Assembly: GCA_965203535.1 (NCBI GenBank)
Contig: OZ241897.1
Location: 682,001-746,000, forward strand
Source: JAJDTT01 sp022827025
Lineage (GTDB): Bacteria; Acidobacteriota; UBA6911; RPQK01; JAJDTT01
DNA: 64,000 bases
Direction: 5' to 3'
Shown: piece after piece, positions 8,570 to 16,246 of the stretch
Layout: every line of letters begins with the position of its first letter
Position numbering within the stretch: the first letter of the stretch is position 1
Position numbers and translations under genes: made by a program
The notes under the pieces: generated by a model
Database searches by the model: none
The model's input: only the letters and a program-made list of their open reading frames with translations
What the model was told of the DNA's origin: nothing

Positions 8570-9883
8570 ATGACGGAGACTGTCCGAGATTACGACGTGG
8601 TGGTGGCCGGCGGAGGACCCGCCGGAGCCACCACCGCCGCCTTGCTGGCCCAGGCCGGATGGAAGGTGCTGGTGCTGGAGAAGGAGCGTTTCCCCCGCTA
8701 CTCGGTGGGGGAGTCGTTGATGCCCTATTGCTACTTCACCCTGGAGAGGCTGGGACTGATCGAGGAACTCAAGCGTTCGGCCTTTCCCCGCAAGTACAGC
8801 GTCCAGTTCGTCTCCACCGGGGGGCGCGTCTCCCAGCCCTTCTACTTTTTTCAGCACCTGGACCATGAAGCCTCCACCACCTGGCAGGTCCTGCGCAGCG
8901 AGTTCGATTCTCTCCTGCTGGACAACGCCAGGGCCAAGGGGGCCACGGTCCGGGAAGAGGTCTCGGTCACCCGCCTGATCCGGGAAGCGGGTTCGGTGAC
9001 GGGCGTGGATGCCGTCACCCGTGGCGGCGAGAGCTTCCGGGTCCTGGCGCCCATGACCGTCGACGCCACGGGCCGAGCCGCGGTGTCCGCCGCCTCCAAC
9101 CGCTGGAGGATACGGGACCGGGCCCTGAACCGGGCGGCGCTCTGGACCTACTATCGGGGCGCGCTCCGGGACCCGGGCCTGGACGAAGGAGCCACCACCA
9201 TCGCCTACCTTCCCGAGAAGGGGTGGTTCTGGTACATCCCGCTCCCGGAAGACCAGGTCAGCGTCGGCGTCGTGGCCCACAAGAGCTACCTGTTCCGCGA
9301 CACCCGGGACCTCCAGACCGTGTTCGACCGCGAGACCCGGTGCAATCCCTGGATCCGAAAGCACGTGGCGCCGGGACGCCAGGAGGGTCCGGTGAGGTTG
9401 ACGGGGGACTACTCCTACCGTTCACGCTACTGCGCCGCCTCGGGGCTGGTGCTGGTGGGAGACGCCTTCGCCTTCCTGGACCCCATCTTCTCCTCCGGCG
9501 TGTTCCTGGCGCTGAAGAGCGGAGAGATGGCCGCCGACGCCATCGACGGCGCTCTCAAGGCGGGCGACGTCGGCGCAGACCGGTTCGCCCGGTATGGACG
9601 CGACCTGACTCGGGGCATCGAGGCCATGCGGCGGCTCGTCTACGCCTTCTACGATCAGGAGTTCAGCTTCAGGCGGCTTCTGAAACGCCATATGGACCTG
9701 AGAGGCGACCTCACCGACTGCCTCATCGGCCACCTCTTCCGGGAGTTCGACGACCTTTTCGGCGCCATCGAGGAGCTGGTGGAGCTGCCGCCGCCCCTGA
9801 AACATGGTCATCCGCTGGCCGGGGAGGGCTTTCGCCCGCCCGTCCGCCGGGCCGCAACCGCAACCGGACCAGCGATCGGATAG
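8570..9883 (+). CDS. FAD-dependent oxidoreductase, halogenase/geranylgeranyl-reductase superfamily
   Basis: 437 residues; ATG directly abuts the TAA of the previous gene. N-terminal Rossmann FAD motif VVVAGGGPAGATTAALLAQAG followed at its end by the family marker FPRYSVGESLMP. GWFWYIPLPEDQ contains the WxWxIP motif that characterises flavin-dependent halogenases, and FPRKYSVQF places a lysine where the halogenase catalytic lysine is expected. LVLVGDAFAFLDPIFSSGVF is the second FAD-binding motif (GDAxxxxDP). The C-terminal part resembles chloramphenicol-type (CmlS) rather than tryptophan halogenases in length. It may halogenate or oxidise the operon's product while that is bound as a thioester; a reductase role cannot be excluded. 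Family assignment is firm, halogenation itself is inference. Confidence 0.82.
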   Translation: MTETVRDYDVVVAGGGPAGATTAALLAQAGWKVLVLEKERFPRYSVGESLMPYCYFTLERLGLIEELKRSAFPRKYSVQFVSTGGRVSQPFYFFQHLDHEASTTWQVLRSEFDSLLLDNARAKGATVREEVSVTRLIREAGSVTGVDAVTRGGESFRVLAPMTVDATGRAAVSAASNRWRIRDRALNRAALWTYYRGALRDPGLDEGATTIAYLPEKGWFWYIPLPEDQVSVGVVAHKSYLFRDTRDLQTVFDRETRCNPWIRKHVAPGRQEGPVRLTGDYSYRSRYCAASGLVLVGDAFAFLDPIFSSGVFLALKSGEMAADAIDGALKAGDVGADRFARYGRDLTRGIEAMRRLVYAFYDQEFSFRRLLKRHMDLRGDLTDCLIGHLFREFDDLFGAIEELVELPPPLKHGHPLAGEGFRPPVRRAATATGPAIG

Positions 9884-9892
9884 TCGAGTCCA

Positions 9893-10345
9893 GTGGCATA
9901 CGAGTTCAAGGCCAGCCGCCGGATCCAGTTCGCGGACACGGACATGGCCGGCATCGTTCACTTCGCCAACTTCTTCCGTTTCATGGAGGAGACGGAGCAC
10001 GAATTCTACCGCTCGCTGGGGTTCGCGGGTCACTTCAGCGGCCCCCGGGGGACGTTGGGCTGGCCCCGGCTCAGCGCCCGTTGCGACTACCGGAAACCCC
10101 TCCGGTTCGAGGACGTGGTGGAGATCCACCTCCTGGTGCGGGCCAAGGAGGAAAAATCCCTCCTCCTGGATTTCATCTTCCGGAAACAGTCCCGTGACGG
10201 TCTCCAGGTGGTGGCGGCCGGCGCCCTCAAAGTGGTCTGCGTCCGAGTCTGCGAGGAGACGGGCCGGATGTCCTCCATCCCCATCCCGCCGGAAATCTCC
10301 GCCCGGATCGAGGCCGCTCCGTCCCGCATGCTGGAGAGCCCTTAA
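9893..10345 (+). CDS. Hotdog-fold acyl-CoA thioesterase (4-hydroxybenzoyl-CoA thioesterase / YbgC type)
   Basis: 150 residues with a GTG start 9 bp after the halogenase-like gene. The N-terminal motif FADTDMAGIVHFANFFRFME is the classic 4HBT active-site block, with the catalytic aspartate in DTDMAGIVHF. The remainder shows the expected hotdog strands (RCDYRKPLRFEDVVEIHLLV, FIFRKQSRDG). It would hydrolyse a CoA or carrier-protein thioester in the cytoplasm. Sitting between a flavoprotein and an acyl/aryl-CoA ligase-like gene, it most likely releases or edits the pathway intermediate. No signal peptide. Confidence 0.88.
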   Translation: MAYEFKASRRIQFADTDMAGIVHFANFFRFMEETEHEFYRSLGFAGHFSGPRGTLGWPRLSARCDYRKPLRFEDVVEIHLLVRAKEEKSLLLDFIFRKQSRDGLQVVAAGALKVVCVRVCEETGRMSSIPIPPEISARIEAAPSRMLESP

Positions 10346-10350
10346 ATCTC

Positions 10351-11616
10351 ATGGAGCCCCCCGGACCGGAAGCCATCCGGAAGCGGCAGCGTGAGAAACT
10401 GCAGCGTTTGCTGGACACGGTTCTGGCCTCGAACCCGTTCTATCGGGAGAAGTTGAAGGCGATACCGCTGTCCCAGACGGCCCTGAGCCTCCGCGAGTTT
10501 CGCCGTCAGGTTCCGTTCACCGAAAAACGGGAACTCCTGGAAGACCAGATCCGGAATCCCCCCTTCGGCCGCAACCTGAGCTTCCCGCTCGATCGTTACA
10601 CCCGTTTCAACCAGACCAGCGGCAGCCGGGGCGAACCGCTGCGCTGCCTGGACACCGCCGAGACCTGGGAAAAGATGCTGGACTGCTGGAAGACCGTCTA
10701 CCGGATGTCGGGCGTCAGGCCCGGTGACCGCATCTTCTTCGCTTTCTCATTCGGCCCCTTCCTGGGTTTCTGGACCGCCTTCGACGCGGCGCAGGCCCTG
10801 GGGACACTCTGTATTCCGGGCGGCGGCCAGAGCAGCATGGGACGCCTGCGAGCCATCCTGGACAACCGGGTGGACGTCGTCTGCGCCACGCCGACCTATG
10901 CCCTGCGCCTGGCCGAGGTCGCCGCGGAAAACGGCCTCTCGCTGGAGCAGTCCGCGGTTCGAATCCTGTTGACGGCCGGAGAACCGGGGGGTTGCATCGC
11001 GGCCACCCGCGCGCGCCTGGAAGCCGCCTGGGGAGCCCGCGTTCGCGACCATCACGGCATGACCGAGGTGGGACCCGTCAGCTACGAGAGCCCTTCCCGC
11101 CGGGGCGTCCTGCACGTCCTGGAAAACGCCTACCTGGCCGAGGTGGTGGACCCGGCCACCTCCCGTCCCGCGGCGCCGGGGGAGACGGGAGAGTTGATCC
11201 TGACTACGCTGGACCGGGTCGGGTCGCCCGTCCTGCGCTACCGGACCGGGGACCTGGTGAAGCCGTCCCCGATGGGACCCTGCGCCTGCGGCCGCTACGA
11301 GCTGGCGCTGGAAGGCGGCATTCTGGGGAGGGTCGACGACATGGTGGTGATCCGGGGGGTGAACCTCTTTCCGGCCGCGGTGGAGGAGGTGATCCGGAGA
11401 CGCCCGGAAATCTCCGAGTACCGGGTGGAGATCCACGAGTCGGGCGTGCTCAAGGAAATGACGATCCGGATCGAGTCGAGCCTGGGGGAAGGGGGAGCCC
11501 GTCAACTGGAACGGGAGCTTCACGCCGCCTTTTCGCTGAGGATTCCCGTCTCGCCGGTGCCGCCGGGGACACTGCCCCGCTTCGAAATGAAGTCACGGCG
11601 CTGGATCGTGAAGTGA
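10351..11616 (+). CDS. Phenylacetate-CoA ligase-like AMP-forming enzyme
   Basis: 421 residues, starting 5 bp after the thioesterase. Adenylate-forming family of the PaaK/F390-synthetase/coenzyme-F390 type: FNQTSGSRGEPLRC (phosphate-binding loop), HHGMTEVGPVSYE (equivalent of YGxTE), LRYRTGDLV, and the hinge GRVDDMVVIRGVNLFPAAVE. The C-terminal ~90 residues (PEISEYRVEIHE...) form the small domain of PaaK. It should activate a carboxylic acid (aromatic or short acyl) with ATP and transfer it to CoA or a carrier. It is the last gene of the operon and is followed by a hairpin shared with the convergent propeller gene. Confidence 0.85.
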   Translation: MEPPGPEAIRKRQREKLQRLLDTVLASNPFYREKLKAIPLSQTALSLREFRRQVPFTEKRELLEDQIRNPPFGRNLSFPLDRYTRFNQTSGSRGEPLRCLDTAETWEKMLDCWKTVYRMSGVRPGDRIFFAFSFGPFLGFWTAFDAAQALGTLCIPGGGQSSMGRLRAILDNRVDVVCATPTYALRLAEVAAENGLSLEQSAVRILLTAGEPGGCIAATRARLEAAWGARVRDHHGMTEVGPVSYESPSRRGVLHVLENAYLAEVVDPATSRPAAPGETGELILTTLDRVGSPVLRYRTGDLVKPSPMGPCACGRYELALEGGILGRVDDMVVIRGVNLFPAAVEEVIRRRPEISEYRVEIHESGVLKEMTIRIESSLGEGGARQLERELHAAFSLRIPVSPVPPGTLPRFEMKSRRWIVK

Positions 11617-11624
11617 GGGCCGGA

Positions 11625-11657
11625 TCGGCGCCGGGAATTACCGGGAACCGGCGCCGA
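11625..11657. terminator. Hairpin between convergent genes, candidate bidirectional terminator
   Basis: Perfect 10-bp inverted repeat TCGGCGCCGG / CCGGCGCCGA with a 13-nt loop. It lies 9 bp after the ligase stop, and its right arm is the last codons of the convergent propeller gene, whose TAA sits in the loop. There is no T-tract, so it may instead be an RNA-stabilising or Rho-blocking hairpin. Confidence 0.45.
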
Positions 11658-12750
11658 AACAGTAGAGCAACCCGTCCTGGGACCCGACGATGACCCGGCC
11701 GGACGCCACCGCGGGGGAAGCGGAAATCCTGCCGCCCGTTCGAAACTCCCACAACGGCTTTCCCGTTTCCAGGTCCAGGGAGTAGAGCCGGCCGTCATAG
11801 GAGCCGACCCAGACCCGTCCATCGGCAATGGCCGGAGAGGAGTCCACTCGAGCCCGGGTGGCATGGGTCCACAACGCCTTTCCGGTGCCGGCATCCAGGC
11901 AATGGACCCGTTTGTCCCGTCCTCCCACCACGACCTTCCCGCCGAACCGGGCCGCGGACGAGTAGAACGGCGCCGCCCGCTCCGGAGCTTGGTAACGCCA
12001 GAGAACGGCGCCGGATTTCAGCCCCACGGCCAGCACCTGGTTGTCGAAGGTCCCGAAGACGGCCCGGCCCCCTTCCAGGGACGGGGAGGCCCCGGTGTAG
12101 GCGCCCACGTCCACCGTGACCACCGGCTCGCCGTCGGAGACCCGGATCCCGCGCAACATGCCGTCGCACCCTGAGACGTAGGCGATTCCGTCGAGTACAC
12201 CGGGGGTGCAGTGGAGCGGTCCGTCCGTCTCCTGTTTCCAGCGGACGTCCCCTGCACCGGCGGAAATGCAATAGAGGTACCCGTCGTAGGAACCGACCAG
12301 GACCGAGTCCTCCACCACGACGGGGGAAGACTTCACCTCGCCGTCGGTCTGATAGGTCCAGCGCTTCGTTCCATCGGCCTCGGAAACGGCGTGAAGCATT
12401 CCCGTCAGATCGGCGATGTAGACGCTGCCGCCGGAAACAGCAGCCGAGGACTCCCCGATGGCGTCCTCCGCCTCGTACCGCCAGGCCAGCGCACCCGATT
12501 CCAGGTCGACGGCGTGCAGCTCGCCTCCCGCCGTGCCGACGAAGACCCGCCCACCGCTGACGGCAGCCGAGGACTCGATGGGATCGCCCGCGTCATGAGT
12601 CCAGGCGATCTCGGGAGACACTGGCAACCGGGCGTCGGAAACCCCGGTCAAGGAGGGGTCCCCCCGGAACTGGGGCCACTCCCCGGCGCCGCGTCCGGCG
12701 AGTGTCGCCACCTGAAACACCAAAACCAACCACCAGACAGATACTCGCAA
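11638..12750 (-). CDS. Secreted PQQ-binding-like beta-propeller protein (BamB-like)
   Basis: 370 residues. Signal peptide MRVSVWWLVLVFQVATLAG, cleaved near GRGAGEWPQF; the mature protein opens with WPQFRGD, the usual start of secreted PQQ-propeller proteins in Planctomycetota and Acidobacteriota. Seven or so repeats follow, each with a GxVYVG...GxLYALD-type blade (VFVGTAGGELHAVDLESG, VWVGSYDGRLYSLDLETGKP, VIVGSQDGLLYCFGAGSR). No PQQ-dehydrogenase catalytic residues are apparent, so a scaffold or ligand-binding role in the periplasm is likely. It is transcribed alone and converges on the ligase gene. Confidence 0.85.
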   Translation of the reverse strand: MRVSVWWLVLVFQVATLAGRGAGEWPQFRGDPSLTGVSDARLPVSPEIAWTHDAGDPIESSAAVSGGRVFVGTAGGELHAVDLESGALAWRYEAEDAIGESSAAVSGGSVYIADLTGMLHAVSEADGTKRWTYQTDGEVKSSPVVVEDSVLVGSYDGYLYCISAGAGDVRWKQETDGPLHCTPGVLDGIAYVSGCDGMLRGIRVSDGEPVVTVDVGAYTGASPSLEGGRAVFGTFDNQVLAVGLKSGAVLWRYQAPERAAPFYSSAARFGGKVVVGGRDKRVHCLDAGTGKALWTHATRARVDSSPAIADGRVWVGSYDGRLYSLDLETGKPLWEFRTGGRISASPAVASGRVIVGSQDGLLYCFGAGSR

Positions 12751-12798
12751 ACCCGACTCCTTCCACCGGCCAGTCTACTACGCGAAGACGAGAAAAAT

Positions 12799-12826
12799 CG
12801 TAGGGGACACTCTTGTGGTTGCCCTC
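12799..12826 (+). repeat. Type-A dispersed repeat, degenerate copy
   Basis: CGTAGGGGACACTCTTGTGG followed by TTGCCCTC. The loop CTTGT is kept but the stem has decayed. It is in the ~215-bp gap between the propeller gene and addB, where a TACAAT (12924-12929) could be a -10 element; no matching -35 was found. Confidence 0.65.
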
Positions 12827-12965
12827 CCCATGCCGGCAACCGCCCAACGGGTCGTTCCTGGGTTTCTTCCACACAGGTTCACGACAGCTCAATCCAAAGA
12901 GGGAACTTCCCACCGGACGGCGGTACAATTCGGGCCGGGTTTCTCCGCGGATTCTCATTGCCGAA

Positions 12966-15900
12966 ATGTCGCACTGGTTGTTGGAAGTCACCCGCTACGA
13001 GTCGGTTCCGGCTGTCGTCCAACGCTGGATCGATTCCCTGGACTCCCCCGGCGAGATTCTGATCCTGGCGCCGACCCGGGCGGCGGCCGACGAATTGGCG
13101 CGGACGCTGTCGCTCGGCAACCAGGGCCGGATGGGACTCCATCGGTGGACACCGGCTCAACTGGCGTCGGCGCTGGCGACGCCGGAATTGGCAAGAGCGG
13201 GTCTGGCTCCTCTGAGCCGTCTGGGACTGGAGGCCCTGGCCGCCCGGGCCGGTTACCGGGGCCGGGAAACGGACAGCCCGGGCTACTTTGCACCCGTCTC
13301 CGGAATGCCCGGCTTCTCCCGCTCCCTGGCGTCCACGCTGCTGGACCTGCGTCTGGCTCGAGCCCGCAATGACCGGTTGGCGCAATGCAGCCGGGGCGGA
13401 CCCGATCTGGACATCCTGCTGGAGCTGTACACCGAGGAGCTTCAGGCACATTCCCTCGCCGACCGGGCCACGTTGTTGGAGCTGGCGGCCGGGGCTCTGG
13501 AGGGGGAGTCCCCGTGGGCCGGTCTTCCCGTGGTGCTGTTGGACGCCCCTCCCCGCTCCCGGGCCGAGTTCCTCTTCTACGGCTCCCTCATCAGCGGGTC
13601 TCCCGCGGCATTGGCCCTGGTTCTCTCGGGGGACGAACCGGGCATGGAGGCCTTCCGGACGCTTCTGGAAGTTTCGGCTCCAACCGCACCCCGGAACGGA
13701 GGAGAGACCGGCGCCGCCGCTCTCGGCCGGATCCGGTCGAGCCTCTTCGCTGCCGGGGAGGTCGCCGGCGGCCCCTTGGATTCCAGCTTTCGACTCTTCT
13801 CGGCCGTGGGCGAGGGTCACGAGTGCGTGGAGATCGCCCGGTCCCTCATGGAGGAGGCCAGGCGGGGAACGGCCTTCGACCAGATGGCGGTCCTGTTGCG
13901 CAATCCGGAGAGCTACCAGCCCCAGATGGAGGAGGCGTTGGCCCGGGCCGGCATCCCCGGTTACTTCAGCCGGGGCATCTCGCGTCCCGACCCGGCGGGC
14001 CGCGCCCTTCTGACCCTCCTGGCGTGCGCCGAGGAAGGCCTCACCGCCAGCCGCTTCGCCGAATACCTCTCCCTGGGTCAGGTTCCGAGGGACCACCCCT
14101 CCCCGGAACGGTTCGAGCAGGAACCCCCCTGGGCCGGTCCGGGAGAGGACCTGGAGATGAGCTTCAAGTCCGGCGGCGACGCGCCAGCGGCGGACGGCGA
14201 CTCGGACCCGGAAGACGACCGTTCTCCGGTGATCGCCGGCACCCTGAGGACGCCGGCTCACTGGGAGCGGCTGCTGGTGGATGCCGCCGTCATCGGCGGC
14301 AGGGACCGGTGGGAAAGCCGGCTCGCCGGTCTCGAATCGGATCTCAAGTCGAAACGGAGACGATGGGAGGCGGAGGGGAACGAAGCGGCGGGACAGGCGC
14401 TCCGGAGCCGGTTGGACCGGCTCCGGAACCTCAGGGACTTCGCCCTGCCCGTCATCGAGTTCCTGGGAGACTTTCCCCACCAGCAGAACTGGCGGGCCTG
14501 GTTGGAGCGGCTCCGGCGGTTGTCCGCTCTGGCTCTGCGCCGGCCGGAAACGGTGCTGTCCGTCCTGGCCGAACTGGAGCCCATGGGGCAGGTGGGACCC
14601 GTGACCCTCACCGAGGTGAGGGAGGTCCTGAGCCAACGCCTCGGCGACCTGAGACGGGACCCGCCGGAAAGACCGTACGGCCGGGTCTTCATCGGGACGC
14701 CGGGGGAGGCGTGCGGCCGGTCCTTTGAGGTGGTCTGCCTCCCCGGACTCTCGGAGGGGATCTTCCCCCGCAAGGCAAACGAGGACCCGCTGCTGCCGGA
14801 CCCGCTGCGCCGGCGGGTCTCGACCCACCTTCCCCTGCTGGCGGACAAAATCCAGGAGGAGCGCCGGTTGTTGCGCATCACCCTTGCCTCTGCGTCCCGG
14901 CGCCTCATCGCCTCCTACCCGCGCATGGATCTGGTGCGGGGACGGTCCCGGGTCCCCTCCCTCTACGCCCTGGAGCTGATGCGCGCAGCCCTGGGACAAC
15001 TGCCTGATGTCCAGGAACTGGAACGGACGAGCGCCGCGGCCTCCAGCACCCGTCTGGGTTGGACCGCGCCGCGGGACCCGGATCGAGCCATCGACGACGC
15101 CGAGTACGATCTGGCCACGCTGGGGCCGGTCCTGCAGGCGCCGAGATCTCAGGACACGGGCCAGGGGCGGTACCTGCTCCTGGTGAACCCATGGCTGGCG
15201 CGGTCTTTGCGGGCACGTTACAAGCGGTGGCGGCCGGCCTGGTCGGACGACGACGGGATCCTGGCCCGGTCCGATCCCGCGGCCCGCCGGATTCTGCACC
15301 AGCACAGGCTCCGCAATCGAAGCTATTCCGCCACGGCGCTGGAGAAGTACGCCTCCTGTCCGTACCGCTTCTTCCTTCACTCCATCCAGAGGTTGCGGCC
15401 CAGGGAGGAGGCCCTGGCTCCGGAGCGCATGGATCCCCTGACCCGGGGCTCCCTCTTCCATGAAGTCCAGTCCCGGCTCTTTCGCCGGCTCCGGGAAGAG
15501 GACCTGCTGCCCATGAACGCAGGGAGGTTGGAGCCGATCCTGAGCCGGGCGGACCAGGTGCTGGACCAGGTCGCCGAGAGCTTCCGGGAGCGCATGGCTC
15601 CCATTCTCCCTCCGGTTTGGAAGTCGGAGGTCGAGGACCTGCGGATCGACCTCCGGACCTGGATCCGGGGCGCCAGCCAGGAGCCGGACGGATGGGTGCC
15701 GGTCCACTTTGGCTACGCTTTCGGCCTTGCCGGCGGGGAGGATCGCGACCCGGACAGCACTCCCGGAGAGGCTGTCATCCTGGACGGGATGCGGCTCCGG
15801 GGGATCGTCGACCTGGTGGAAAGGCATCCCTCGCACCGCGTCCTCCGGATCACCGACCACAAGACCGGCAAGGCCAGGGAGCCCGTACCCCAGTCGGTGG

Positions 15901-16238
15901 GACAAGGCGAAACCCTCCAACCCCTCCTCTATTCCCTGGCTGCCCAGGAACTCCTGGGCGAAACGGTCGTTGGGGGGCGCGTCCACTACTGCACCCAGAG
16001 AGGGAACTTCCGGATCCACCGGATCCGGCTCGACCGGGAGGGCCGGAACCGGATCGGAGAAGTGCTGGAGACCATCGACCAGGCCGTGGGCCAGGGCTTC
16101 CTTCCGGCCGCGCCTCGCGAGGAGAGCTGCGCCGCCTGCGATTACCGGGCGGTCTGCGGACCGTACGAAGAGCTTCGCGCCGGCCTCAAGGAGAGCCGGC
16201 CCCTGGAGCCTCTCGTGCAGCTTCGGAAACTTCCCTGA
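12966..16238 (+). CDS. addB: AddB-like recombination helicase/exonuclease subunit
   Basis: 1,090 residues from MSHWLLEVTRYESVP; the frame is open further upstream, but homology-like sequence starts here. The N-terminal helicase-like half lacks a Walker A lysine (ILAPTRAAADELAR), as expected for AddB-type subunits with an inactive motor. The C-terminal RecB-like nuclease carries GIVDLVERH and ITDHKTGK (catalytic D and K of the PD-(D/E)xK fold, ~947-970). An iron-sulfur cluster is predicted from CPYRFF (~798) plus CAACDYRAVC (~1055-1064). With AddA downstream (8-bp gap) it would form the AddAB complex that processes double-strand breaks for RecA loading. The opposite strand holds a very long open frame that is a high-GC shadow. 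Confidence 0.85.
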   Translation: MSHWLLEVTRYESVPAVVQRWIDSLDSPGEILILAPTRAAADELARTLSLGNQGRMGLHRWTPAQLASALATPELARAGLAPLSRLGLEALAARAGYRGRETDSPGYFAPVSGMPGFSRSLASTLLDLRLARARNDRLAQCSRGGPDLDILLELYTEELQAHSLADRATLLELAAGALEGESPWAGLPVVLLDAPPRSRAEFLFYGSLISGSPAALALVLSGDEPGMEAFRTLLEVSAPTAPRNGGETGAAALGRIRSSLFAAGEVAGGPLDSSFRLFSAVGEGHECVEIARSLMEEARRGTAFDQMAVLLRNPESYQPQMEEALARAGIPGYFSRGISRPDPAGRALLTLLACAEEGLTASRFAEYLSLGQVPRDHPSPERFEQEPPWAGPGEDLEMSFKSGGDAPAADGDSDPEDDRSPVIAGTLRTPAHWERLLVDAAVIGGRDRWESRLAGLESDLKSKRRRWEAEGNEAAGQALRSRLDRLRNLRDFALPVIEFLGDFPHQQNWRAWLERLRRLSALALRRPETVLSVLAELEPMGQVGPVTLTEVREVLSQRLGDLRRDPPERPYGRVFIGTPGEACGRSFEVVCLPGLSEGIFPRKANEDPLLPDPLRRRVSTHLPLLADKIQEERRLLRITLASASRRLIASYPRMDLVRGRSRVPSLYALELMRAALGQLPDVQELERTSAAASSTRLGWTAPRDPDRAIDDAEYDLATLGPVLQAPRSQDTGQGRYLLLVNPWLARSLRARYKRWRPAWSDDDGILARSDPAARRILHQHRLRNRSYSATALEKYASCPYRFFLHSIQRLRPREEALAPERMDPLTRGSLFHEVQSRLFRRLREEDLLPMNAGRLEPILSRADQVLDQVAESFRERMAPILPPVWKSEVEDLRIDLRTWIRGASQEPDGWVPVHFGYAFGLAGGEDRDPDSTPGEAVILDGMRLRGIVDLVERHPSHRVLRITDHKTGKAREPVPQSVGQGETLQPLLYSLAAQELLGETVVGGRVHYCTQRGNFRIHRIRLDREGRNRIGEVLETIDQAVGQGFLPAAPREESCAACDYRAVCGPYEELRAGLKESRPLEPLVQLRKLP

Positions 16239-16246
16239 GCGGCCTC

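Noticed and set aside
12879..16019. 1,046-codon open frame antisense to addB
   Set aside because: Low-complexity, G/P/R/Q-rich and without motifs; addB on the plus strand has helicase, nuclease and Fe-S motifs in order.
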